DNA from: Sandarakinorhabdus glacialis
GTDB lineage: Bacteria > Pseudomonadota > Alphaproteobacteria > Sphingomonadales > Sphingomonadaceae
Direction of reading: 5' to 3'
Length of the DNA stretch: 64,000 nt
Assembly (NCBI RefSeq): GCF_014643455.1
Contig: NZ_BMJM01000001.1
Location: 424,123-488,122 of the forward strand
The notes under the pieces are model-generated. The model was not told the origin of the DNA and ran no database searches. It saw only the letters and a program-made list of their open reading frames with translations. Within the stretch, counting starts at the first letter, position 1. Every line of letters starts with the position of its first letter. Both the position numbers and the translations under genes were made by a program. Of this stretch, positions 20,267-28,624 are shown piece by piece.

Positions 20267-20821
20267 ATGGCTATTCTTGAGATCATTGAAACTCCCGATC
20301 CGCGGTTGCGGGTTATTTCCACGCCGGTGGCGAGTGTTACCGATGCGCACCGCACGCTAATCGCCGACATGTTCGAGACGATGTACGATGCGCCGGGCAT
20401 TGGGCTGGCGGCGGTGCAGGTCGGGGTGGCGGAGCGGATCCTGGTCATCGACTTGCAGCGGCCGGCGGACGACACCGATCCGGACGCCGATCCCAAGGAC
20501 GTCAAGTACGTCAACGAGCCGCGGGTGTTCATCAATCCCGAGATCGTCTGGGAGTCGGACGAGCTGACAGTCTATAACGAGGGCTGCCTTTCGGTGCCCG
20601 AACTGTTCGCCGATGTCGACCGGCCGTCGCGGGTGCGGGCGAAATGGCTCGACGAGACCGGCGCGGCGCATGAGCAGGAATTGGATGGCATGCTGGCGAC
20701 GTGCCTCCAGCACGAGATGGACCATCTCGAGGGGGTGTTGTTTATCGATCATCTGTCGAAGCTGAAGCGCGACATGATGTTGAAGAAGCTGGAGAAGCTG
20801 CGACGGGCGAAGGCGGCTTAG
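20267..20821 (+). CDS. def: Peptide deformylase
   Basis: A 184-residue metalloenzyme that removes the formyl group from nascent proteins. All three active-site motifs are present: GIGLAAVQVG, EGCLSVPE with the metal-ligand Cys, and QHEMDHLEGVLFIDHLS with two His ligands and the catalytic Glu. It has the usual length and ends in a Lys-rich helix. It follows recR after a repeat-containing gap of 117 bases. Confidence 0.97.
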   Translation: MAILEIIETPDPRLRVISTPVASVTDAHRTLIADMFETMYDAPGIGLAAVQVGVAERILVIDLQRPADDTDPDADPKDVKYVNEPRVFINPEIVWESDELTVYNEGCLSVPELFADVDRPSRVRAKWLDETGAAHEQELDGMLATCLQHEMDHLEGVLFIDHLSKLKRDMMLKKLEKLRRAKAA

Positions 20822-20843
20822 GACGGCTTTGATCGACAGAGGG

Positions 20844-20943
20844 ACCCTCCCCCGACCCCTCCCTTGAAGAAGGGAGGGGGGAAGTGAGACAGAGCAGAGT
20901 CACCCGCCCCCAGCCCCTCCCTTAAGAAAGGGAGGGGAGCCAG
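20844..20943. repeat. Two palindromic CCCTCCCTT-AAGGGAGGG repeats between converging genes
   Basis: Copies at about 20844-20885 (CCCCTCCCTTGAAGAAGGGA) and 20900-20943 (CCCCTCCCTTAAGAAAGGGA, preceded by AGAGTCACCCGCCCCCAG). They fill the gap between the stop codons of def and the minus-strand gene at 20948, where a bidirectional terminator would be expected. Confidence 0.8.
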
Positions 20944-20947
20944 TAAG

Positions 20948-21559
20948 CTACTCCGTTTTCGGCGGGTGGGCTTTGGTCCAGCGGGCGTCGACACGGGCTT
21001 GCAGGTTTTTCTCGCCACGGGCGACCAGGGTGATGCCTTCGAGGGTGGGGACGTCGCTGCCGATCAGGCGGGTGCGCCAGCCATGGCCGATGTCGTAGAT
21101 CGCGGTGTCGGTGCGTTCAGTGCCGTCGTCGAGATAGGTGGTGACGATGGCGACCGGCAGGCGGCGGGACTTGCGGTCGTCGCCGAGGGCGCTGCGCAGG
21201 CCGGCGGCGAACCAGCCGGTTTCGAGGCGGGAATTGCCGACGGTGTCGACCGGGTCGGCGCCGAATGCGGTCGGGAAGCTGATGGTCTGGGTCTGGATGA
21301 CGCGGTCGCTGCTCGACGTGGCGAGGCGCAGGGTTTCGCCTTCGTCGGTGACGCTGGCGGTGAGGACGAGGGGCGCGACGCGGACGGGCGCAGACTTTTG
21401 CTCGGCGGCGACGGCGCGTTCGGCCTCGCGCTGCTGGTGGGAATCCCACAGGCTGGCGGCCGAAATGCCGAGCGCGACGATGCCGATGGTTTCACCGAGG
21501 GTGATCCAGCGGCGGCGGCGTTTGGCGGCGGCTTGCGGCGTGTCAGGCTGGTCGGTCAT
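20948..21559 (-). CDS. Uncharacterised membrane-anchored protein
   Basis: A 203-residue protein I cannot assign. After a basic N-terminus (KRRRRW) there is one hydrophobic segment (ITLGETIGIVALGISAASLW, residues about 19-38), then a coiled Gln/Glu stretch and a mainly beta C-terminal part with GWFAAGLRSALGDDRKSRRL and AIYDIGHGWRTRLIGSD. The body is probably periplasmic. Its start overlaps the end of the dehydrogenase gene by 4 bases, so the two are co-translated. Confidence 0.75.
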   Translation of the reverse strand: MTDQPDTPQAAAKRRRRWITLGETIGIVALGISAASLWDSHQQREAERAVAAEQKSAPVRVAPLVLTASVTDEGETLRLATSSSDRVIQTQTISFPTAFGADPVDTVGNSRLETGWFAAGLRSALGDDRKSRRLPVAIVTTYLDDGTERTDTAIYDIGHGWRTRLIGSDVPTLEGITLVARGEKNLQARVDARWTKAHPPKTE

Positions 21560-22239
21560 TGGCCGCGGAGTGCCAGTGCGGCGAGGGCCATAGCGGCGAC
21601 GTGTTCGGGCGGCTTGACGGTGGAGGGGTCTTCGCCGGGGAAGGCGCGGGCGCGCATCGCGGTGCGGGTGCCGCCGGGATCGACGATGTGGGTGCGGATT
21701 TCGGAGACGGTGGCAGTCTCGGCACCATAGGTGGCGATGAGGTTTTCGAGGCCGGCTTTCGACGCGGCATAGGCGCCCCAATAGGCACGCGGCTTGGCGG
21801 CGACCGACGAGGTGAGGGCGACGACATCGGCGGCGGGACTGGCGCGGAGCCAGGGGTCGAAGGCGCGGATGAGGTGGAAATTGGCGGTCAGGTTAAGGGC
21901 GATGACCTTGTCCCATTCGGCGGGGACCTGGTGGGTGACGGGGCCGAGGGTGCCGAGCATGCCGGCGTTGAGGACGAGGACGTCGAGATGGCCCCAGCGG
22001 GCGCCGATCGCTGCGGCGAGGCGGTCGATGGCGTCGGAGTCGACGAGGTCGAAGGGGGCGATGGTGGCGGTGCCGCCGGCGTCGTGGATCTTGCCCTCGG
22101 TGATGGCGAGGTCTTTTTCGGTGCGACCGGTGAGGATGAGGTGGTGGCCGGTGGCGGCGAGCGCGAGCGCGATGGCGGCGCCGATGCCGCGGCTGGCGCC
22201 GGTTACCAGGGCGATCTTTTGGTTGGTTGGGTCGGTCAT
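21556..22239 (-). CDS. Short-chain dehydrogenase/reductase
   Basis: A 227-residue SDR. The NAD(P)-binding TGASRGIGAAIA is at residues 14-25, NAG at LVLNAGMLG, catalytic Ser in LTSSVA and the Tyr-Lys pair in YWGAYAASKAGLE. The substrate is not evident; FabG-like and other oxidoreductases share these motifs. ATG 22239 begins the Rossmann fold; upstream codons fall in a repeat. Confidence 0.88.
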   Translation of the reverse strand: MTDPTNQKIALVTGASRGIGAAIALALAATGHHLILTGRTEKDLAITEGKIHDAGGTATIAPFDLVDSDAIDRLAAAIGARWGHLDVLVLNAGMLGTLGPVTHQVPAEWDKVIALNLTANFHLIRAFDPWLRASPAADVVALTSSVAAKPRAYWGAYAASKAGLENLIATYGAETATVSEIRTHIVDPGGTRTAMRARAFPGEDPSTVKPPEHVAAMALAALALRGQ

Positions 22240-22256
22240 GGGGGCGAGGTAGCCTG

Positions 22257-22370
22257 CGCTCTCCTCCCTTTCAAGGGAGGGGCTGGAGTTGGGTGACTCT
22301 GGCGGGAGGTGGGGCTGCGTCGCAGAGTCACCCACCCCCGACCCCTCCCTTGAAGAAGGGAGGGGGGAAG
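22257..22370. repeat. Two facing palindromic CCCTCCCTT repeats
   Basis: One copy (22257-22300) runs in the opposite orientation to the other (22318-22370): the first ends TTGGGTGACTCT and the second begins AGAGTCACCCACCCCCGACC. Together they make a larger inverted repeat between the SDR start and the purF stop. Confidence 0.75.
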
Positions 22371-22374
22371 GAAG

Positions 22375-23841
22375 TTAGATTACCCGCTCGGCGAGCAGGC
22401 TGAGCTGGTCGGGGACTTCGATGTCTTCCTGGTCGGTCAGGCGGGTGGGGTAGTCGCCGGTGAAGCAGGCGTCGCAATGCTGGGGGGCGTTGTCGTTGCG
22501 CATTTCCTCGCCGAGCGCGCGGTAAAGGCCGTCGATCGACAGGAAAGCGAGGCTGTCGACCTTGATATAGTCGCGCATCCGCTCGACATCCATTTGCGCT
22601 GCCAGCAGTTTGGAGCGTTCGGGGGTGTCGACGCCGTAATAGCAGCTGTGGCGGGTCGGCGGGCTGGCGATCCGCATATGGACCTCCTCGGCGCCGGCTT
22701 CGCGGAGCATCTGGACGATCTTGAGCGAAGTCGTGCCGCGGACGATCGAATCATCGATGAGGACGATGCGCTTGCCGGTGATCATGGCGCGATTGGCGTT
22801 GTGCTTGAGCTTGACGCCGAGGTTGCGAATCTGGTCGCCGGGCTGGATGAAGGTGCGGCCGACATAATGCGAGCGGATGATGCCGAGTTCGAAGGGCAGG
22901 CCCGATTCCTGGGCATAGCCGATGGCGGCGGGGGTGCCCGAATCGGGGACGGGAACGACCATGTCGGCGATCACCGGGCTCTCGCGGGCGAGCTCGACGC
23001 CGATCTTCTTGCGAACCTGATATACGCTGCTGCCGTCGACGACCGAATCGGGACGGCTGAAATAAACATGCTCGAAGATACACGGGCGCGGGCGCTGGGT
23101 CTCGAAGGGGCGCAGCGAGCGCAGGCCGCGCGGGCTGATGATAATGAGCTCGCCGGGCTCGACGGCGCGCAGGAAAGTGGCACCGACGACATCGAGTGCG
23201 ACGGTTTCCGACGCGAGGATATACGCGTCGCCAAGGCGGCCGAGCACCAATGGCCGGATGCCGAGCGGATCGCGGCAGGCGAGCATGCCCTCCGGGGTCA
23301 GGCAAAGCAGGCTATAGGCGCCCTCGACGCGCTTCAATGCATCGATGAAGCGATCGAGCAGGGTGCGGTACGACGAGGTGGCGACGAGGTGGATGATGAC
23401 CTCGGTATCGCTGGTCGACTGGAAGATCGAGCCGCGCCGGACGAGATCGCGGCGCATTGTGGCAGCGTTGGAGATGTTGCCGTTGTGCGCGATGGCGAAA
23501 CCGCCCGAGGACAGCTCGGCGAACAGCGGCTGGACGTTGCGCAAGGCCGTCTCGCCGGTGGTGCTGTAGCGGTTGTGGCCGATGGCGACATCGCCCTTCA
23601 GCTTGCGGATGACTTCGTCGCTGTCGAAATTTCCGGCGACGTGCCCCATGGCGCGGTGGGTGTGGAAATCCTTGCCGTCCCAGGTGGTGATGCCGGCGGC
23701 TTCCTGGCCGCGGTGCTGGAGCGCATGGAGACCGAGGGCGGTGAGCGCCGCGGCTCCATCGGCGCCATAGACGCCGAAAACGCCGCATTCCTCGTGGAGA
23801 TGGTCGTCCTCCCACGGGTCGGTGGTCATCATGCTTGTCAT
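22375..23841 (-). CDS. purF: Amidophosphoribosyltransferase
   Basis: A 488-residue enzyme for the first step of purine synthesis (PRPP plus glutamine to phosphoribosylamine). The N-terminal nucleophile is Cys in EECGVFGVYG; from ATG 23841 it is residue 19, so an 18-residue propeptide would be removed. Glutaminase motifs GHNRYSTTG and AIAHNGNISN, and the PRPP loop KRIVLIDDSIVRGTTS, are present. Starts at 23832 or 23829 are also possible and change only the propeptide. Confidence 0.96.
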   Translation of the reverse strand: MTSMMTTDPWEDDHLHEECGVFGVYGADGAAALTALGLHALQHRGQEAAGITTWDGKDFHTHRAMGHVAGNFDSDEVIRKLKGDVAIGHNRYSTTGETALRNVQPLFAELSSGGFAIAHNGNISNAATMRRDLVRRGSIFQSTSDTEVIIHLVATSSYRTLLDRFIDALKRVEGAYSLLCLTPEGMLACRDPLGIRPLVLGRLGDAYILASETVALDVVGATFLRAVEPGELIIISPRGLRSLRPFETQRPRPCIFEHVYFSRPDSVVDGSSVYQVRKKIGVELARESPVIADMVVPVPDSGTPAAIGYAQESGLPFELGIIRSHYVGRTFIQPGDQIRNLGVKLKHNANRAMITGKRIVLIDDSIVRGTTSLKIVQMLREAGAEEVHMRIASPPTRHSCYYGVDTPERSKLLAAQMDVERMRDYIKVDSLAFLSIDGLYRALGEEMRNDNAPQHCDACFTGDYPTRLTDQEDIEVPDQLSLLAERVI

Positions 23842-23932
23842 TGGAATGGGAGCCTCGCCAGCGCCTTGCCTTCGCGGCATATAGGGAGTGACGGCGGACT
23901 TGTCGCCCCCATAAGCGAAGCGGAACTGTCAT

Positions 23933-24313
23933 ATGAGCGATGCGCGTGAAACATCGTTAGAGTCTGGGCTGGGGCTGAATCCGCGCTGGGATGCGCATGG
24001 ATTGATCACCGCGGTGGCGACCGATGTGGCCAGCGGCGAGGTGCTGATGGTGGCGCATATGAACGCCGATGCCCTGGCGGCGACGCTCGCGACGGGGGAA
24101 GCACATTATTGGAGCCGGTCGCGGCAGGAGCTTTGGCACAAGGGCGCGACATCGGGGTCGACGCAGCGGGTGATCGAGATGCGGATCGATTGCGACCAGG
24201 ATGCGGTGTGGATGAAGGTCGAACCAGCGGGCCCGGCTTGTCATACGGGGGAGCGGTCTTGCTTTTACCGGGTGGTTGGGGCGAACGGTTTGGTGCGGGA
24301 TAGCGGCGCGTGA
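23933..24313 (+). CDS. hisI: Phosphoribosyl-AMP cyclohydrolase
   Basis: A 126-residue enzyme for the third step of histidine synthesis. Zinc and magnesium motifs are clear: [37 protein letters not shown] and [10 protein letters not shown]. It stands alone, without hisE or other his genes nearby. The next gene begins inside its stop codon (GTGA overlap). Confidence 0.96.
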   Translation: MSDARETSLESGLGLNPRWDAHGLITAVATDVASGEVLMVAHMNADALAATLATGEAHYWSRSRQELWHKGATSGSTQRVIEMRIDCDQDAVWMKVEPAGPACHTGERSCFYRVVGANGLVRDSGA

Positions 24314-24936
24314 CTGTGTTGCTGGCGGGCGCGACGGGGATGGTCGGGTCGCGGGTGTTGGCGCGATTGCTGGCGGCCCGGGTCTCGGTAGTGCCGGTGG
24401 GGCGGCGCGCGACGGGGATTGCCGGCGAGGTGGTGGCGGATTTCGCGGCATTGCCCGAGCTGCCGGCGGCCGAGGTGGCGATTTGCGCGCTGGGGACGAC
24501 GATCCGGGCGGCGGGGAGTGAGGCGGCGTTTCGAGCGGTCGATCATGATGCGGTGCTGGCGTTTGCTCGCGCGGCGAAGGCAGCGGGGGCGTCGCGGTTC
24601 ATCCTGGTGTCGTCGGTGGGGGCGGATGCCGGGTCGCGGGTGTTTTATTCGCGGGTGAAGGGTGAGGTCGAGGCGGCGCTGGGGGCGATGGGGTTCGCGC
24701 GGCTCGATATCGTCCAGCCGGGGCTGATCCTTGGGCCGAGGGCCGAGCGGCGGCCGGCGGAGGCGTTTTTCCAGCGGTTGATGCCGGTATTGAACCCGCT
24801 GTTGGTGTGCGGCTTGGCGCGCTATGGCGCAGTCTCGGCGGGTGACATCGCGCGCGCTATCGTGAAGCTTTCGGTCCGCGTCGTGCCGGGGCGTTTCGTT
24901 CACCACAACCGTGCGATCCGCGCGCTGGCCGCTTGA
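24310..24936 (+). CDS. NAD(P)-binding atypical SDR / oxidoreductase
   Basis: A 208-residue protein with an N-terminal dinucleotide-binding loop ([19 protein letters not shown]), [13 protein letters not shown], and [20 protein letters not shown] with the Ser and Tyr-x-x-x-Lys arrangement of extended/atypical SDRs (HTATIP2-like). The substrate is unknown. GTG start 24310 overlaps hisI by 4 bases. Confidence 0.8.
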   Translation: MTVLLAGATGMVGSRVLARLLAARVSVVPVGRRATGIAGEVVADFAALPELPAAEVAICALGTTIRAAGSEAAFRAVDHDAVLAFARAAKAAGASRFILVSSVGADAGSRVFYSRVKGEVEAALGAMGFARLDIVQPGLILGPRAERRPAEAFFQRLMPVLNPLLVCGLARYGAVSAGDIARAIVKLSVRVVPGRFVHHNRAIRALAA

Positions 24937-24938
24937 CC

Positions 24939-24955
24939 CTTACGTTAACGTCAAC
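24939..24955. promoter_or_regulatory. Palindromic operator candidate for the MerR regulator
   Basis: CTTACGTTAACGTCAAC, with the perfect core ACGTTAACGT at 24942-24951, lies 13 bases before the MerR gene. The form TTNACGTTAACGTNAA matches what I recall of LiuR-type MerR regulators of branched-chain and fatty acid degradation in proteobacteria. Its place suggests autoregulation and control of the downstream genes. Confidence 0.6.
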
Positions 24956-24967
24956 TAGTATTTTTGC

Positions 24968-25405
24968 ATGTCGGAATCCGCGCACGTTTTTGCTGTCATC
25001 AAGGGGTCGCAGCTCGATGATGCGGCGGCGAGCTTCACCATTACCGAGCTGGCCCTGACCTTCAACGTAACGCCGCGGGCGATCCGTTTCTATGAGGACC
25101 AGGGCCTGATTGCGCCCGAGCGGCACGGGCAGAACCGGGTCTATTCGCGGCGGGATCGCGCCCGGCTGGCGTGGATCTTGCGCGCCAAGAATGTCGGGTT
25201 TTCGCTCGCCGAGATCCGCGAGATGATCGACCTTTACGACCTTGACGACAATCGTTCGACCCAGCGGCGTGTGACGCTCGACAAGTGCCGGGCGCGGATC
25301 CAGGCGCTGGCGGAACAGCGTGCCGATATCGATGCGACGATCGAGGAGCTCGAGAGCTTTTGTGCGGTCGTCGAGACGGTGACTCCGAAGGTCGCCAACC
25401 AGTAA
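24968..25405 (+). CDS. MerR-family regulator of acyl-CoA degradation genes
   Basis: A 145-residue transcription factor. The MerR helix-turn-helix and wing are at residues 23-90 ([48 protein letters not shown]), followed by a long dimer helix. No Cys-based metal site is seen, and it resembles LiuR rather than metal sensors. It precedes acyl-CoA dehydrogenase by 23 bases and is probably in one transcript with it. The inducer is presumably an acyl-CoA (inference). Confidence 0.85.
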   Translation: MSESAHVFAVIKGSQLDDAAASFTITELALTFNVTPRAIRFYEDQGLIAPERHGQNRVYSRRDRARLAWILRAKNVGFSLAEIREMIDLYDLDDNRSTQRRVTLDKCRARIQALAEQRADIDATIEELESFCAVVETVTPKVANQ

Positions 25406-25428
25406 ACTTGCTTTCCAAGGACTTTTGC

Positions 25429-27219
25429 ATGCCCGCCTATCGCGCCCCCGTGAAGGATACGCAGTTCGTTCTCGATGCCATTGTCGGGCTTGAGAAATAC
25501 AGCAATTTGCCGGGGTTTGCGCAGGCGACGCCCGATGTCGTCAAGGCGATCCTTGAGGAAGGTGGCAAGTTCTGCGAGCAGGTCATCGCGCCGATCAATC
25601 TGTCGGGCGACATCGAGGGTTGCACCCGCGCCGCCGACGGCAGCGTGACGACGCCGGCGGGGTTCAAGGCCGCCTATGCGCAGTTCGTCGAGGCCGGCTG
25701 GGGCACGTTGATGGCCGACGAGGAATTCGGCGGGCAGGGGCTGCCTTACGTCGTCGGCACGGCGTTTTCGGAATATATGTCGAGCGCGAACATGGCGTTC
25801 GGCATGTATCCGGGGCTGAGCGAAGGCGCGCAGGCAGCGATCGAGGCGGTCGGCAGCGAGGCGCAGAAGAAGAAGTACCTGCCCGACATGGTGGCCGGGC
25901 GCTGGACGGGCACGATGAACCTGACCGAGGCGCATTGCGGGACGGACCTGGGGCTGATCCGGACGCGCGCCGAGCCGCAGGCCGATGGCTCCCATGCGAT
26001 CTCGGGCAGCAAGATCTTCATTTCGGCGGGCGAGCACGACCTGTCGGACAATATCATTCACCTGGTGCTGGCGAAGACGGCGGGCGCGCCCGACAATGTG
26101 AAGGGCATCTCGCTGTTCATCGTGCCCAAGTTTCTCGTCAACGACGACGGTACGCTTGGCGTGTGTAACGGCGTCGTCTGTGGCTCGATCGAGCACAAGA
26201 TGGGCATCCACGCCAATGCGACGTGCGTGATGAATTACGATGGCGCCACCGGGTTCATGCTTGGCGAGGAGAACAAGGGCCTGCGGGCGATGTTCATCAT
26301 GATGAATGCGGCGCGGCTGGGTGTCGGCGTGCAGGGGTTGGCGATGGGCGAGGTCGCCTATCAGAACGCCGTGACCTATGCCAAGGACCGCATCCAGGGC
26401 CGCGCGCTGACCGGCCCGGCGCAACCCGAGGCCAAGGCCGATCCGATTATCGTCCACCCCGATGTGCGGCGGATGCTGATGGATGGGCGGGCGTTCAACG
26501 AGGGTGCGCGGGCGCTGATCCTGTGGGGGGCGTTGCAGGTCGACTTGGCGAAAAAGGCGGCGACGTCCGAGGAACGCCAGATGGCGGATGATTTGATCTC
26601 GCTGCTGACGCCGGTGATCAAGGGCTATTGCACCGATCTCGGCTATCGCATCGCCACCGAGAGCCAGCAGGTTTACGGCGGCCATGGCTATATCCGCGAA
26701 TGGGGGATGGAGCAGTTCGTCCGCGATGCGCGGATCGCGCAGATCTACGAGGGCACCAACGGCATCCAGGCGATGGACCTTGTCGGCCGCAAGCTGGCGA
26801 TGAACGGCGGGCGCGGGCTGCGAGCGTATTTTGCGGCTGTGGGCGAAGTAATCGCTGGCGCGAGCGACGAGCGGCTGGCGGTGGTGGCGAAACCGCTCGA
26901 GAAGGCGGTCGGCGATTTGCAGGCGGCGACGATGTGGCTGATGCAGAACGGCATGGCCAAGCCTGACAATGCCGGCGCGGGGGCGACGGCGTATCTGCAT
27001 TTGATGGGCATTGTGGCGCTTGGCCATATGTGGCTCTTGATGGCCAAGGCGAGCATCGAGGCGCTTGATGGCGGGGCATCGGATGCCGATTTCTATACGG
27101 CAAAGCTGGTGACGGCGCGTTACTATGCAGAGCGGTATTTTCCCGATGTGCGGGCGCTGCGGGCGAAGCTCGAGGCGGGGTGCGAGGCGATGATGGCGAT
27201 GCCGGCGGAGGCGTTTTGA
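25429..27219 (+). CDS. Acyl-CoA dehydrogenase (long form with C-terminal domain)
   Basis: A 596-residue flavoenzyme that introduces the first double bond in fatty-acid beta-oxidation. [20 protein letters not shown] and [11 protein letters not shown] are the FAD-binding blocks; [14 protein letters not shown] and the catalytic-Glu loop [18 protein letters not shown] are typical of the 600-residue class related to FadE/DmdC, with an extra C-terminal helical domain. ATG 25429 has AAGGAC about ten bases upstream. It is the first catabolic gene of the cluster. Confidence 0.93.
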   Translation: MPAYRAPVKDTQFVLDAIVGLEKYSNLPGFAQATPDVVKAILEEGGKFCEQVIAPINLSGDIEGCTRAADGSVTTPAGFKAAYAQFVEAGWGTLMADEEFGGQGLPYVVGTAFSEYMSSANMAFGMYPGLSEGAQAAIEAVGSEAQKKKYLPDMVAGRWTGTMNLTEAHCGTDLGLIRTRAEPQADGSHAISGSKIFISAGEHDLSDNIIHLVLAKTAGAPDNVKGISLFIVPKFLVNDDGTLGVCNGVVCGSIEHKMGIHANATCVMNYDGATGFMLGEENKGLRAMFIMMNAARLGVGVQGLAMGEVAYQNAVTYAKDRIQGRALTGPAQPEAKADPIIVHPDVRRMLMDGRAFNEGARALILWGALQVDLAKKAATSEERQMADDLISLLTPVIKGYCTDLGYRIATESQQVYGGHGYIREWGMEQFVRDARIAQIYEGTNGIQAMDLVGRKLAMNGGRGLRAYFAAVGEVIAGASDERLAVVAKPLEKAVGDLQAATMWLMQNGMAKPDNAGAGATAYLHLMGIVALGHMWLLMAKASIEALDGGASDADFYTAKLVTARYYAERYFPDVRALRAKLEAGCEAMMAMPAEAF

Positions 27220-27241
27220 ACTGAATTTCGGGTGCGTCGAT

Positions 27242-27292
27242 AGAGTCACCCACCCCCGACCCCTCCCTTGAAGAAGGGAGGGGAGCAGAAGG
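27242..27292. repeat. Palindromic CCCTCCCTTGAAGAAGGGAG repeat upstream of the thiolase gene
   Basis: A full copy starting AGAGTCACCCACCCCCGACC and ending GGGGAGCAGAAGGA. Its 3' end supplies the AGAAGGA ribosome site (27287-27293) seven bases before the thiolase ATG, so the repeat is part of an expression signal here. Confidence 0.85.
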
Positions 27293-27300
27293 ATGAGATT

Positions 27301-28512
27301 ATGGTTGAAGCCTATATCTACGATGTGGTTCGGACCCCTCGCGGCAAGGGCAAGAAGGACGGCAAGCTTCACGAGATCACGCCTATCCAGCTCGGGACGC
27401 AGGTGCTGCAGGCGGTGCGCGACCGGACGGGCATCGATACCAGCGATGTCGACGATGTGATTTTCGGTTGTGTGTCGCCGGTCGGCGAGCAGGGGTCGGA
27501 CATCGCGCGCGTCGCGGTGCTCAACGCCGATTATGCCGAGACCACGGCCGGGGTGCAGATCAATCGGTTCTGCGCGTCGGGGCTGGAAGCCGTCAACATG
27601 GCGGCGGCCAAGGTGATGATCGGCGAGGCGATGTTCGCCATCGGCGGCGGCGTCGAAAGCATGAGCCGGGTGCCGATGGGCTCCGATGGCGCGGCCTGGG
27701 CGATGGACCCTGCCGTGGCTTGGAAGACCTATTTCGCGCCGCAGGGCATCGGTGCCGATTTGATCGCGACGAAATATGGTTTCAGCCGCGCCGATGTCGA
27801 TGCTTATGCAATGGAAAGCCAGAAGCGCGCGGCCAAGGCGTGGAGCGAGGGGCGGTTCAAGAACAGCGTCATCGGCGTGCGCGACGTGATCGGCGAGGTC
27901 GTGCTCGATCACGATGAGCATATGCGGCCGAACACCGACATGCAGTCGCTGGGGTCGCTGGCGCCGGCGTTTGCAGCGCTGGGCGAGCAGATGCCGGGCT
28001 TCGATGCGATCGCGTTGATGCGTTATCCCGAAATCGAGAAGATCGACCATGTCCATCACGGCGGCAATTCGTCGGGAATCGTCGATGGCGCGTCCGCCGT
28101 GCTGATCGGCAACAAGGAAATGGGCGAGAAATACGGGTTGAAACCGCGCGCCCGCATCCGCGCCACTGCGTCGATCGGCTCGGAGCCGATGATCATGCTG
28201 ACCGGGCCGGAATTTGTCGCGGCCAAGGTGCTGCAGCGCGCCGGCATGACCAAGGACGACATCGATTTGTTTGAATTGAACGAGGCGTTCGCTTCGGTGG
28301 TGCTGCGGTATATGCAGGCGCTGAACCTGTCGCATGACCGGGTCAATGTGAACGGCGGCGCGATTGCCATGGGGCATCCGCTCGGGGCCACTGGCGGCAT
28401 GATTCTGGGGACGGTGCTCGATGAGTTGGAGCGGACCGGCAAGGGGACGGCGCTGATCAATTTGTGCGTGGGTGCGGGTATGGGTACCGGCACGATTATC
28501 GAGCGGATCTAG
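27301..28512 (+). CDS. fadA: Acetyl-CoA C-acyltransferase (thiolase)
   Basis: A 403-residue thiolase performing the last step of beta-oxidation. The nucleophile Cys is in [16 protein letters not shown], the NEAFA motif in [11 protein letters not shown], His in [19 protein letters not shown] and the second Cys in [16 protein letters not shown] (GAG in place of the usual GGG). ATG 27301 is preceded by AGAAGGA. It lies between acyl-CoA dehydrogenase and the two-domain fadB-like gene. The symbol is assigned by context. Confidence 0.93.
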   Translation: MVEAYIYDVVRTPRGKGKKDGKLHEITPIQLGTQVLQAVRDRTGIDTSDVDDVIFGCVSPVGEQGSDIARVAVLNADYAETTAGVQINRFCASGLEAVNMAAAKVMIGEAMFAIGGGVESMSRVPMGSDGAAWAMDPAVAWKTYFAPQGIGADLIATKYGFSRADVDAYAMESQKRAAKAWSEGRFKNSVIGVRDVIGEVVLDHDEHMRPNTDMQSLGSLAPAFAALGEQMPGFDAIALMRYPEIEKIDHVHHGGNSSGIVDGASAVLIGNKEMGEKYGLKPRARIRATASIGSEPMIMLTGPEFVAAKVLQRAGMTKDDIDLFELNEAFASVVLRYMQALNLSHDRVNVNGGAIAMGHPLGATGGMILGTVLDELERTGKGTALINLCVGAGMGTGTIIERI

Positions 28513-28532
28513 CTTTTGCTGTGACCCTGGCG

Positions 28533-28594
28533 ACGGCCGGGGCCCATCTTCGGGACGTGCAGGAGATGGGCCCCGGCCTTCGCCGGGGTGACGG
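28533..28594. repeat. Inverted repeat GGCCGGGGCCCATCT / AGATGGGCCCCGGCC
   Basis: Arms at 28535-28549 and 28564-28578 pair perfectly over 15 bp; TTCGCCGGGGTGACGGG follows. A closely similar half-copy is at 56869-56896. It lies between fadA and fadB inside the presumed operon and could attenuate or stabilise the transcript. Confidence 0.8.
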
Positions 28595-28624
28595 GACATT
28601 TTGATACTTCAGGGGAGACCCACC

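Noticed and set aside
25234-28599. 1121-codon minus-strand frame over acyl-CoA dehydrogenase and thiolase
   Set aside because: Antisense to two well-supported genes and with no recognisable domain; it is a GC-driven shadow.
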